Assembly (NCBI GenBank): GCA_910589115.1 | Contig: CAJUSB010000095.1 | Location: forward strand, 1-12,603 | Direction of reading: 5' to 3' | From: an uncultured Clostridia bacterium | Lineage (GTDB): Bacteria; Bacillota; Clostridia; Oscillospirales; Butyricicoccaceae | DNA length: 12,603 nt | In this document: positions 1 to 7,307 of the stretch, piece by piece | How positions within the stretch are numbered: position 1 is the first letter of the stretch | How the letters are laid out: every line of letters begins with the position of its first letter | The notes under the pieces: model-generated | The model's input: the letters and a program-made list of their open reading frames with translations, nothing else | Told to the model about the DNA's origin: nothing | Databases searched by the model: none | Made by a program: the position numbers and the translations under genes

Positions 1-299
1 ACAGCGCCAGAGGGACTTGTCCCTCTGGACTCCCTTCCATCGCCTGCGGGCGGGAGGTGCTGAACTCGTAAATGCTGGAAATTACGGCTTCGTTCGCCTG
101 CGCGGCGGGCGGTCTTCCGCAGACAGCGCCAGAGGGACTTGTCCCTCTGGACTCCCTTCCATCGCCTGCGGGCGGGAGGTGCTGAACTCGTAAATGCTGG
201 AAATTACGGCTTCGTTCGCCTGCGCGGCGGGCGGTCTTCCGCAGACAGCGCCAGAGGGACTTGTCCCTCTGGACTCCCTTCCATCGCCTGCGGGCGGGA
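1..299. repeat. 122-bp GC-rich tandem repeat, 2 full copies plus a partial third
   Basis: Units begin at 1, 123 and 245. The first two read as identical over 122 bp; the third matches for about 55 bp and diverges at about 299. Each unit carries a perfect inverted repeat (arms CCAGAGGGAC and GTCCCTCTGG around TT, at 7-28, 129-150 and 251-272) and a second GC-rich block, GCCTGCGCGGCGGGCGG. The array may continue left of the window. Short reading frames through it merely repeat the unit and show no protein features, so I treat it as non-coding. Confidence 0.95.
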
Positions 300-343
300 C
301 GAAGGGTTGGCAAATCCTTCTGCACACGAGTATCACCTGGAGC

Positions 344-375
344 AAACGGCCCACCATACAGGCGGCCGTTTTTTT
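344..375 (+). terminator. Intrinsic terminator upstream of the recombinase
   Basis: An 8-bp perfect stem, AAACGGCC (344-351) with GGCCGTTT (364-371), has a 12-nt loop, and its T-run spans 369-375. It would stop transcription coming through the tandem repeats and isolate the recombinase promoter. Confidence 0.75.
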
Positions 376-379
376 CTCG

Positions 380-408
380 TTGACCATGCCGCCATTTTTT
401 GATACAAT
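380..408 (+). promoter_or_regulatory. Sigma-A promoter of the recombinase gene
   Basis: -35 TTGACC (380-385) and -10 TACAAT (403-408) are separated by exactly 17 bp, each one base off consensus. Transcription should start near 415, giving a leader of about 35 nt. A ribosome site AAAGGAG (436-442) lies 7 nt before the ATG at 450. Confidence 0.8.
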
Positions 409-449
409 AAAACACTGTAAGCAGGATTGGCGGCTAAAGGAGTTTTTTT

Positions 450-2111
450 ATGCAGCCAATCACTACCCCGGCATCCGCTTCTCCGCTTGTGGCCTACGGC
501 TACGCCCGCCTGTCACGCGAAGAAGCGACCGCTAATCTTTCCGCCAGTATCGGCAATCAAATGCAGTACCTGCGGGATTACTGCGCTTCCAGCCAAATTG
601 TTTTGCTGGATATTTTTGTAGATGACGGCTATTCCGGTTCCAATTTCGACCGGCCCGGCTTCAAAAAGCTGATTGCCGCGCTCGAATCCGGCAAGGCCAA
701 TATGGTAATCACAAAAGACCTGTCCCGTCTTGGCCGTGATATGCGCGAATCCAGCTATTATGCGGAGGAATACTTCCCGGAGCACGGCATTGTTTACCTG
801 GGCCTGGGGGACAATTTCAGCTCCGCAAACAGCAACCCATTTGCACCGCTGCAATTCGCGGTCAATGAGGTCATGCTCCGCCAGACCTCGCAAAAAATTA
901 AAATGGTGCTCAACAACAAAAAAGCGAACGGGCAATACTGCTGCGCTGCCCCATACGGCTATAAGAAAAACCACGAAACCAGCCGTTTGCTGCCGGATGA
1001 ACTGTCCGCACCGGTTGTGCGTCGCATTTTTGAAATGGCCGCCAGCGGCTGTTCGACCCGCGAAATCTGCCGCACCCTGAACCGGGAAGGGATTTTTCCC
1101 CCGCTCAAATTTAAGGCGCAGTACCGTGCCTCATTTTCTTCCAAGGGACTCCAGCGCGTTTCGGATGAATGGCAAAATACCACTGTTGTACGGATTTTAA
1201 GGAATGAAGTATATTTAGGGCACACGCTGTTGAATAAAACGGTGAAGCCTTCCCTGAAATCCAAAAAGAAGCTGGCACAGAAACGCAGCCAGTGGACGGT
1301 TACCCGTGACACCCATCCCCCGCTGATATCCCTGGCGCTGTTTGAAAAAGCACAGCGGAACCTTGGCTATCACCGTAAATTTATGGAAGAACAGCCGCGC
1401 GTCCGTAAAAGCATTTTCAGCGGCCTGATCCGGTGTGGTGTATGCGGTGGGACAATGTGTTCCTGCGGCACGACCTACAAGGGCGAGCGCGAAAAATACT
1501 GGTATCTTTCCTGTGGCTACAGCCGTTCCGGCAAGGGCTGCGGACAGAGCCGTATTCGTTATCATGATTTATGCGAGCTCATCCGCCGCGACCTGAACGC
1601 TGTGATTGACGCTTCCGAAGAGGACTTTGACCGGCTGGTTCAGGATGCGGTGAAAACCGCCGCCGCAGACCTGGCAGACGATCCATCGGAAGGCTTGGAA
1701 CAGTCCGAAAAGCGGCTGAAAGAGATTGATTCCACCATTCGGAAACTGTATACTGACTTTGCTGCTGGACGGGTCAGTGACCGGACGCTTGCTGCACTGG
1801 TTCCCGACCTGGAAAAGGAGGCCGAAGGGCTGCGCGCTACGGTGAGCACAATTCATCGGCAGCACATCCCGGAACAGCCCATCCGGGAACGATATTCCCT
1901 TTTTTTTGAAACCGCCCGGAGCTTCCGGCACATTGAAACGCTGACCCGCGAAACTGCTGAGGCTTTTATTGAGCGGATAGAGGTATTCCCCCGGCAGGGC
2001 GGCAAAACGGCAAAGACGGATGCACCGATTTCGCAAAAGGTGGTTATCCGGTATAAATTTATTGGAGCGCTGCCGCTTCCGCAGGAATCCGCACAGGCGC
2101 CAGTCGAATGA
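450..2111 (+). CDS. Large serine recombinase (site-specific integrase/excisionase)
   Basis: A 553-aa large serine recombinase that should cut and rejoin two short attachment sites to integrate or excise a mobile element. The N-terminal resolvase domain (about residues 13-155) has the catalytic YARLS motif (Arg20, Ser22) and the SRLGRD motif (Arg93, Arg96) expected of the active site. The recombinase domain follows from about APYGYKK (167-173) to 300. A zinc-ribbon follows with CGVC (Cys329, Cys332) and later Cys355 and Cys364. Residues about 415-470 are a charged, likely coiled-coil segment, and the C-terminus (about 480-540) resembles that of TnpX/TndX-type recombinases. Length is normal for the family, with no frameshift seen. 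The ATG at 450 is chosen for its AAAGGAG at 7 nt. It has its own promoter and points at a truncated SASP gene starting within about 20 bp of its stop. This suggests it sits at one end of an integrated element with the attachment junction just downstream; that placement is inference. Confidence 0.95.
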   Translation: MQPITTPASASPLVAYGYARLSREEATANLSASIGNQMQYLRDYCASSQIVLLDIFVDDGYSGSNFDRPGFKKLIAALESGKANMVITKDLSRLGRDMRESSYYAEEYFPEHGIVYLGLGDNFSSANSNPFAPLQFAVNEVMLRQTSQKIKMVLNNKKANGQYCCAAPYGYKKNHETSRLLPDELSAPVVRRIFEMAASGCSTREICRTLNREGIFPPLKFKAQYRASFSSKGLQRVSDEWQNTTVVRILRNEVYLGHTLLNKTVKPSLKSKKKLAQKRSQWTVTRDTHPPLISLALFEKAQRNLGYHRKFMEEQPRVRKSIFSGLIRCGVCGGTMCSCGTTYKGEREKYWYLSCGYSRSGKGCGQSRIRYHDLCELIRRDLNAVIDASEEDFDRLVQDAVKTAAADLADDPSEGLEQSEKRLKEIDSTIRKLYTDFAAGRVSDRTLAALVPDLEKEAEGLRATVSTIHRQHIPEQPIRERYSLFFETARSFRHIETLTRETAEAFIERIEVFPRQGGKTAKTDAPISQKVVIRYKFIGALPLPQESAQAPVE

Positions 2112-2125
2112 ACCGCTGATTTTAA

Positions 2126-2272
2126 GGCAATGCTGCTGCGACAGAGGTCGGTGTAAACCTCAAAGAAGGCTATAACGGTGATCTGACTTCCCGTCAGGCG
2201 GGCTCGGTAGGCGGCCAGATGGTCAAGAAGATGATCGAAGCCTACGAGGAGAAGCTGGCTTCTCAGGGCTAA
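2126..2272 (+). pseudogene. 5'-truncated alpha/beta-type small acid-soluble spore protein
   Basis: The open frame ending at TAA 2270-2272 reads EVGVNLKEGYNGDL, then TSRQAGSVGGQMVKKMIEAY and a short tail. This is the conserved DNA-binding core of alpha/beta-type SASPs (GVNL...GDLTSR.AGSVGG.MVKKMI). Such proteins coat and protect spore DNA and are cleaved by the GPR protease at germination. About 47 codons remain of a usual 60-70. The N-terminus is missing, the frame is closed by stops at 2117 and 2123, and there is no start codon or ribosome site. Just upstream, in the recombinase frame, 2115-2129 reads ADFKA, which resembles the residues expected before the core but is out of register by two bases. 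The fragment follows the recombinase stop directly, so the gene was probably split by the element that carries the recombinase. It could be restored by excision if the 5' part survives left of the window. Confidence 0.85.
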
Positions 2273-2370
2273 GCACGGCACCCATTCCGGCCCTGGCAGT
2301 ATGCCGGGACAAAACTGGGGACATCAGAGCGCCGTTGCTGCGGCGTTCTGAAGCCTCCGGCGTTTGGGTG

Positions 2371-2403
2371 AGGGGACAGGCAAAATGCCTGTCCTCTTTT
2401 TTT
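2371..2403 (+). terminator. Terminator of the SASP gene
   Basis: Perfect 9-bp stem GGACAGGCA (2374-2382) / TGCCTGTCC (2386-2394), with a 3-nt loop and further pairing outside it (AG with CT), followed by seven T (2397-2403). It lies about 100 nt after the SASP stop and is presumably the original SASP terminator. Confidence 0.85.
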
Positions 2404-2421
2404 GCGGTGGTCGATTCTTAT

Positions 2422-2458
2422 TTCGCCTGCGCGGCGGGCGGTCCTACGCGGACAGCGC
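2422..2458. repeat. Diverged fragment of the 122-bp repeat
   Basis: The sequence from TTCGCCTGCGCGGCGGGCGG to GACAGCGC matches positions 93-129 of the left-hand array, with 3 mismatches in 37. It lies outside the likely recombinase element, which indicates a dispersed repeat family in this genome. Confidence 0.8.
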
Positions 2459-2478
2459 AATTTTTTCGAGAAAAAATT
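2459..2478. repeat. AT-rich perfect inverted repeat
   Basis: AATTTTTTC (2459-2467) and GAAAAAATT (2470-2478) flank a GA centre. It directly abuts the diverged repeat fragment. It could form a short hairpin in either strand; its function is unknown. Confidence 0.7.
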
Positions 2479-2532
2479 GACTAAAAGCTTTATCACCGCT
2501 GCGGCGGGGCTGGCGGGCAGAACGTTTGACTA

Positions 2533-2578
2533 CGGCGGTTATGCCCTTTTATGAGAGCATAACGTGCAGAGTCCGCCG
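2533..2578. other. Composite hairpin in the intergenic gap
   Basis: CGGCGG (2533-2538) pairs with CCGCCG (2573-2578). Immediately inside, TTATGC (2539-2544) pairs with GCATAA (2557-2562). A 10-nt bulge lies on the 3' side and no T-run follows. I cannot assign a role. Apart from this hairpin, the repeat pieces and the regulator's control region, 2404-2714 shows nothing coding. Confidence 0.45.
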
Positions 2579-2592
2579 AACCTGGGACAGAT

Positions 2593-2620
2593 TCTTAAGC
2601 AAATCTTAAAGAAAACTTAA
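2593..2620 (+). promoter_or_regulatory. Three direct repeats at 11-bp pitch, candidate OmpR-family regulator site
   Basis: TCTTAA (2593), TCTTAA (2604) and ACTTAA (2615) recur exactly every 11 bp, one helical turn. Tandem half-sites at this pitch are typical for PhoB/OmpR-family regulators such as the one encoded 95 bp downstream. The last repeat ends 4 bp before a plausible -35 (TTTACA, 2625-2630), which fits activator contact with RNA polymerase. The likely binder is the response regulator itself; this is inferred. Confidence 0.55.
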
Positions 2621-2624
2621 TGGA

Positions 2625-2653
2625 TTTACATCTTTGTTTTTAAGAAATTTTAT
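2625..2653 (+). promoter_or_regulatory. Possible promoter of the two-component operon
   Basis: -35 TTTACA (2625-2630) lies 17 bp before a weak -10, TTTTAT (2648-2653). A poor -10 next to tandem regulator-like repeats would fit an activated promoter. An alternative -10, GACAAT (2656-2661), is also possible. A small hairpin, GAGGGC/GCCCTC (2680-2685/2691-2696), sits just before the ribosome site. Confidence 0.4.
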
Positions 2654-2714
2654 GAGACAATAGACACAGACAACAGAAAGAGGGCGGCCAGCCCTCACAG
2701 GAAGGGGATCCCTG

Positions 2715-3419
2715 ATGGAATACAATATTCTGGTATGCGACGATGACCGTGACATTGTCGAAGCGCTGCGCATTTACCTTTCCGCCGAAGGCTACCGTAT
2801 TTTCCCGGCCTATACCGGGCAGGAAGCAATGGCAGTCATCCGGCAGGAAACCATCCATTTGGTGCTGATGGATATTATGATGCCGGTGCTGGACGGCATC
2901 TCTGCAACCGTGCGACTGCGCGAAAAATATAATATACCGGTCATTCTGCTGACCGCCAAAAGTGAGGACACCGACAAAGTGCTCGGCCTGACCATTGGCG
3001 CGGATGATTATGTTACGAAGCCATTCAGTCCGATGGAGGTCGTTGCCCGCGTAAAAAGCCAGCTGCGCCGCTATACCATGCTTGGCAGTATGCCAACAGC
3101 GCAGAATGTACTGTCCATTGGCGGGGTTTCGCTGGATGATGAAAGCAAAACCGTTACGGTTGACGGCGAGCCGGTTTCACTGACCCCAATCGAATACAAC
3201 ATCCTGCACCTGCTGATGAAAAACGCTGGGCGGGTACACTCCTCCTCAGCCATTTATGAAGCCGTCTGGCACGAAAGCTCATCCGGTTCGGATTCTACGG
3301 TTGCAGTGCATATCCGGCATCTGCGTGAGAAAATTGAGATCAATCCGGCTGAACCACGCTATATTAAAGTAGTATGGGGGCAGGGATACAAGTTTGAGAA
3401 GGGAGAACAGAAATGTTAA
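2715..3419 (+). CDS. OmpR/PhoB-family response regulator (VanR-like)
   Basis: A 234-aa cytoplasmic transcription regulator, the output half of a two-component system with the kinase encoded next. The receiver domain (residues 3-118) has the acidic cluster Asp9-Asp11, the phosphate-accepting Asp53 (in LVLMDIMMP), Thr80 and Lys102 (in TKPFSP), so it should be phosphorylated normally. The C-terminal winged helix (about 135-228) has SLTPIEYNILHLL at its start and the recognition helix region around STVAVHIRHLREKI, ending GQGYKFEKG. The length is standard. AGGAAGGGG (2699-2707) lies 7 nt before the ATG. The gene ends 7 nt inside the kinase gene, so the two are translationally coupled. Its target genes are not evident. 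The 11-bp-spaced TTAA repeats upstream suggest it controls its own operon. Confidence 0.95.
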   Translation: MEYNILVCDDDRDIVEALRIYLSAEGYRIFPAYTGQEAMAVIRQETIHLVLMDIMMPVLDGISATVRLREKYNIPVILLTAKSEDTDKVLGLTIGADDYVTKPFSPMEVVARVKSQLRRYTMLGSMPTAQNVLSIGGVSLDDESKTVTVDGEPVSLTPIEYNILHLLMKNAGRVHSSSAIYEAVWHESSSGSDSTVAVHIRHLREKIEINPAEPRYIKVVWGQGYKFEKGEQKC

Positions 3420-6049
3420 CAAAATGGTATTACCGGATGCCGGTCAAGGCGCTTGCCCTGTTGTTGCTGTTTATTTTCCTGGCTGGCACATGCCTCGGAC
3501 TTTGCGGCACAATATTGTGCGGACAATCGGGTTTTTATGCGGAGGATTCCCCCTCTTTTGCAGACAGCGGGCTGGTCTGGCAGAACGTCCGTAGCTATCA
3601 GATTCCGCTTGAGCGGCTCCTTGACATGCGGACCTCGGACGGCAGCCTGACACTGGATGACCAGAATTACCTGGAACAGATGCAGTCCCGCTTTTCACCG
3701 GAAAACAGCAACCTGCGGATCATGCTGCAATGCCGGGAAAGCAACGACCTGCTCCCGCTCGAATACCTTCTGGATATGCCTCGTCAGCCTGAAATAGACG
3801 CGGCTTACCAGCTGATTGCATCGGACGCCTGTACGGTTTATGTGACAGGCGGCATCATCGGGGACTGGATCAATTTGCCGGAATTGGTGGACGGCGTGCC
3901 GGAATGGGAGGAGTATCTATACGGAACCGGTTCCTACACACGTAAGGACTACGCTGACGAATCAGCATCCGATATCCCCTTCCCATACCCATGCACGGTT
4001 ACAATATACTATTATCTCAATACGAATCTGCCTGTACATGATGAATTTCGGGCCGCCTATAGCGATTTCATCAACCTGCATGACTTTGCCTACCCATCGC
4101 TTGCGCTTCTGATTGTCAGCCTGCTGCTGTCATTCATGGTGTGGATATACCTGATGTGCGTAGTGGGTCACCGCGTCAATACCGACCGCGAAGTCATTAC
4201 CCTCCGTTTTATTGACCGGATTCCCTACGACTTCTTTATAGGCATCCTTGGTACCGTGCTGATAATGCTGGGTGCAGCCGCCTCTGAATTGCTTCACTTT
4301 CATCTTGATACGGCATTCGGCTGGGTACTGATTGTAGGATGTCTGACGGGCAGTATCATCCTGTTTATTATGCTCACATTGTCCACCGCCGTCCGCTGGA
4401 AAAGCCATACCCTGCTGCGCAATACCCTGATCTGGCGCATCTGCTCCTGGTTCTGGCGCGGCCTGGTAAACGGCGCAGGCGCCGTCGGCAGACATTTCCA
4501 GCCCAAAGAACGCTCCCCCGAAGAACTGGCACAAAAACAGGAACAGCGTGCCCAGACCATGAACCGGCTCGGGGAAAGTGCACGGACAACTGCCGGGGCG
4601 CTGGGCGGCCTTTTCGGTATCGTCGGCGGCTGGCTGTCAAGCGGCTGGAAAAAACTCACGAACAGCTTTGCGATCCTGCCGATGGTCTGGAAGGGTGTGC
4701 TTCTGCTGGCCGCTGTCGGGCTGATCAATGTTTTCCTGTTCATATTAGTAATTGACACCTATAACAGCATGTTTTTCATACTGCTGATGATGCTGTTTGA
4801 TATGTGGATTCTCTGGAAATACCTTGATATCCTGCGTGAAATGTTTTGGCTGCATGAGGGGGCGAAACGGATTGCCTCCGGTGACCTCGACTACCAGCTT
4901 CCAACCGAAATGATGAAGTGGGAATTCAAAGCGCATGGGGAAGCGCTGAACACCATCCGCAGCGGGATTGACGCAGCAGTGGAAGAACGCGTAAAAGCGG
5001 TCGAGGAACGGATCAAAAGTGACCGTATGCGCAGTGAACTGCTGACCAATGTCAGCCATGATATTAAAACGCCGCTTACTTCAATCATCAACTATGTGGG
5101 CCTTTTGAAAAAGGAAGAGGTTCCGGGAGAAAAGGCCAGAGAGTACATTGACGTGCTGGACCGCCAGTCGATCCGCCTGAAAAAACTGCTGGAAGACCTG
5201 CTGGAAGCCTCCAAGGCCTCTACCGGTAATATCACAGTGAATGCCGCTCCGACCAACGTCGGCGAACTGCTTCGGCAGGTGGTGGGAGAGTATACCGAAA
5301 AGCTGGCTGACGCGCAGCTGGAACCGATTATTACCCTTCCAAGCGAAAACGCCACAATTTATGCCGATGGCCGCCTGCTTTGGCGTGTGTTCGATAACCT
5401 GATGGCTAATATCGTAAAATATGCTATGCCGCAGACACGGGTATATCTGGATTTGAGAAGCGATGCAAAGATGACGGCTGCTGCCGTAAAAAATGTATCC
5501 CGTGACCGGCTGAACATCCCGGCCGATGAATTGATGGAACGCTTTGTACGCGGGGATACTTCGCGTGCGACCGAGGGCAGCGGGCTTGGGCTGTCCATTG
5601 CGCAGAGCCTGACCGAATTGATGGGCGGAACCTTTTCGCTGATGATTGACGGGGATCTATTCAAGGTCGAGGTTCGCTTCCCGACATTCCATAATGTCGG
5701 GAAGCCGGAAACTCCGGCTCATGAACCGGATGAATTCGCGGCTTTCACGGAGAAGCCTGACACATCTGCTTTCCCGGCAGATGAACCGACCCCAGCAGCG
5801 CACACGCCCGAACCCGTTGCGAATGAGCCTGCTCCGGCAGTGCCCGCGCCTGAACCTGCGGCGGATGAACCCGCTCCGGCAGCGCCTGCACCCGATGAAG
5901 CGGATTCCACGGAAGACAGTTCATCGTCCGAACCCAGCGAACCAGCCCCCGCAAAAGACGAATCAGAACTTATGGAAATCGAGACTGATTCTACAGAGAA
6001 CAACGAGAATACAGAATTAACCGCCAAATCCACAGAGGAAAACTCATAA
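3413..6049 (+). CDS. Multi-span membrane sensor histidine kinase with Pro/Ala/Glu-rich tail
   Basis: An 878-aa membrane kinase that should phosphorylate the regulator encoded just upstream; the start ATGTTAA overlaps that gene's stop. Membrane segments are visible at about 12-35, 227-251, 273-292, 302-325, 425-447 and 452-470. Between the first two lies an extracytoplasmic domain of about 190 residues that I do not recognise and that may sense the signal. A HAMP-like stretch (about 472-535) leads to the phosphorylated His549 in LLTNVSHDIKTPLTS. The ATPase domain has the N-box DNLMAN (Asn662, Asn666) and a glycine-rich G2 box, EGSGLGLSIA (721-730). The usual G1 box (DxGxG) is absent, replaced by VKNVSRDRLNIPADELMERF. 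This matches a group of clostridial VanS-like kinases and does not by itself mean inactivity. The last 120 residues are acidic and rich in Pro, Ala, Glu and Ser, with a tandem 14-residue repeat (800-813, 814-827), which is unusual for a kinase. Confidence 0.93.
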   Translation: MLTKWYYRMPVKALALLLLFIFLAGTCLGLCGTILCGQSGFYAEDSPSFADSGLVWQNVRSYQIPLERLLDMRTSDGSLTLDDQNYLEQMQSRFSPENSNLRIMLQCRESNDLLPLEYLLDMPRQPEIDAAYQLIASDACTVYVTGGIIGDWINLPELVDGVPEWEEYLYGTGSYTRKDYADESASDIPFPYPCTVTIYYYLNTNLPVHDEFRAAYSDFINLHDFAYPSLALLIVSLLLSFMVWIYLMCVVGHRVNTDREVITLRFIDRIPYDFFIGILGTVLIMLGAAASELLHFHLDTAFGWVLIVGCLTGSIILFIMLTLSTAVRWKSHTLLRNTLIWRICSWFWRGLVNGAGAVGRHFQPKERSPEELAQKQEQRAQTMNRLGESARTTAGALGGLFGIVGGWLSSGWKKLTNSFAILPMVWKGVLLLAAVGLINVFLFILVIDTYNSMFFILLMMLFDMWILWKYLDILREMFWLHEGAKRIASGDLDYQLPTEMMKWEFKAHGEALNTIRSGIDAAVEERVKAVEERIKSDRMRSELLTNVSHDIKTPLTSIINYVGLLKKEEVPGEKAREYIDVLDRQSIRLKKLLEDLLEASKASTGNITVNAAPTNVGELLRQVVGEYTEKLADAQLEPIITLPSENATIYADGRLLWRVFDNLMANIVKYAMPQTRVYLDLRSDAKMTAAAVKNVSRDRLNIPADELMERFVRGDTSRATEGSGLGLSIAQSLTELMGGTFSLMIDGDLFKVEVRFPTFHNVGKPETPAHEPDEFAAFTEKPDTSAFPADEPTPAAHTPEPVANEPAPAVPAPEPAADEPAPAAPAPDEADSTEDSSSSEPSEPAPAKDESELMEIETDSTENNENTELTAKSTEENS
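5810..5893 (+). repeat. In-frame 42-bp tandem repeat in the kinase tail
   Basis: Two imperfect copies encode EPVANEPAPAVPAP and EPAADEPAPAAPAP within the kinase's C-terminal tail. The shared core EPAPA recurs again at about residues 843-847. The third-position differences between copies indicate an old duplication, not a sequencing artefact. Confidence 0.75.
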
Positions 6050-6054
6050 ACAAC

Positions 6055-6102
6055 AAAAAAGGAACAGCAAACCCTGAAAAACGGAGTTTGCTGTTCTCTT
6101 TG
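6055..6102. terminator. Bidirectional intrinsic terminator between convergent genes
   Basis: Perfect 11-bp stem GAACAGCAAAC (6062-6072) / GTTTGCTGTTC (6086-6096) with a 13-nt loop. On the + strand it is followed by TCTTTGATTATTT; on the - strand by CCTTTTTTG. It should end both the two-component operon and the convergent amidase gene. Confidence 0.85.
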
Positions 6103-6107
6103 ATTAT

Positions 6108-7307
6108 TTAAAAATCAGCATCGATTTCATATCCATATATAGTATAGCCAGCGTCATACAATGTTTGCAGTGTCCAATCGCTATACCTATTAGTCTCATA
6201 TTTATACATATTTTTGAATCTATCCACATTATGAGCGGCAAGATATTTTTCGTCATCACTGTAACCAGCTTCCACAATTATTACAGTATGATTCATATCC
6301 CCATCTCCGTTTAAATCAATAGAGACAGCATCACCTTCCCCTAATTTTCTTGAACTTGATGCAACACCTGTACGATTCCGCCAATGTTCATAAAAGTTTT
6401 GCGCAGCACCCCAAGAATATGAGGGTTTGCTATCATTATAATACCAATTGTCATTATCCTTATGTGGAGAAACGACTCCGCTTTTTATCTGAGAAACACC
6501 GCCAGCCAATATACATTGGGAAACAAAATTAGTGCAGTCGCTCCACCCCCTTCTGGGAGTTGACTGGCCAGGTCTCTTGGTATCCAAGCTATTATATTCA
6601 TTTGACGAAGAATCTTGACCATAATACTCCGCATAATAGGGATAATCTGTATTGTTTGTCCTGTTCCACCATAGTCTTGCATATCTTATTGCTGCATCAG
6701 AATCATAAGAGGAACTTCTTGATTCAAGATACGGCTCATTCTCTTGTGACTGCACAGTAGAGTGCCCATCAGCAGGCATTAGAACATTCAAATCAATTTC
6801 ATTTCGGGAATATCTATTTGCGGACGCACTCTGAAGAATCATTTTATTTTTTTCAGAGTTTTCATATATATCTACAAATTTTGCAAACTCTATAATTTCA
6901 AAATTTAGAAGTTTATCATCGGTCTCGTAATATGCAAAGGACATTGCAAAGTCTCGAAACTCAGGATCATCCAAAGAAGGAGATATCCCATATTCTGACG
7001 CCAAATCCGAAATCATAGAATATGCATTTGCATATTTATCAGTAGCATCAGCAGCAGTCATAGTCGTCTCTTTATAAAGACGAACCTCCTGATTTTCAAT
7101 CTCAAATGGAATATATGTTTTAATATTTCCATCTACCGTAGAATGAGCTTCTGCCACCTGAATAAGTCCATCATAGGTTGTCATATCAGATTTTTCATCA
7201 ATAAACAATTCGTCCATTTCCTCTTGTATAGCGGGAGTATCAACCGCTGTAGCAGAAGTCCCCAATAAAAGAGCAAACAAAAGAAACATAGATAATCTTT
7301 TTTTCAT
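6108..7307 (-). CDS. Secreted Amidase_6-type (papain-like) cell-wall hydrolase
   Basis: A 399-aa exported protein. The N-terminus, MKKRLSMFLLFALLLGTSATA, is a clear signal peptide with likely cleavage after Ala21. Residues 22-200 are a polar region that I do not recognise. From about 201 to 395 lies the Amidase_6 fold (Pfam PF12671): YDSDAAIRYARLWW, then the catalytic-cysteine motif DCTNFVSQC (Cys258), and GDAVSIDLNGDGDMNHTVII with the likely catalytic His340. The acidic DLNGDGD loop just before this histidine looks calcium-binding and recurs in this family. Function is inferred: probably peptide or amide hydrolysis at the cell surface. GAAAGG upstream serves as ribosome site at about 8-9 nt spacing. 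The gene is visibly far more AT-rich than its neighbours on both sides, which suggests acquisition by transfer. It shares only the bidirectional terminator with the kinase operon. Confidence 0.85.
   Translation of the reverse strand: MKKRLSMFLLFALLLGTSATAVDTPAIQEEMDELFIDEKSDMTTYDGLIQVAEAHSTVDGNIKTYIPFEIENQEVRLYKETTMTAADATDKYANAYSMISDLASEYGISPSLDDPEFRDFAMSFAYYETDDKLLNFEIIEFAKFVDIYENSEKNKMILQSASANRYSRNEIDLNVLMPADGHSTVQSQENEPYLESRSSSYDSDAAIRYARLWWNRTNNTDYPYYAEYYGQDSSSNEYNSLDTKRPGQSTPRRGWSDCTNFVSQCILAGGVSQIKSGVVSPHKDNDNWYYNDSKPSYSWGAAQNFYEHWRNRTGVASSSRKLGEGDAVSIDLNGDGDMNHTVIIVEAGYSDDEKYLAAHNVDRFKNMYKYETNRYSDWTLQTLYDAGYTIYGYEIDADF

Noticed and set aside
1..299. CRISPR array
   Set aside because: Units are 122 bp and identical throughout; there is no short repeat with variable spacers and no cas gene.
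139..535. Small proteins read through the tandem repeats
   Set aside because: The frames just translate repeated GC-rich DNA, lack ribosome sites and overlap the terminator and the promoter of the recombinase.
3413..3419. Frameshift at the regulator/kinase junction
   Set aside because: The 7-base overlap has a proper start and ribosome site and is ordinary translational coupling.
6309..6324. Dockerin module in the amidase (DLNGDGD)
   Set aside because: Only one such loop is present, inside the catalytic domain next to the histidine; dockerins have two at an end.
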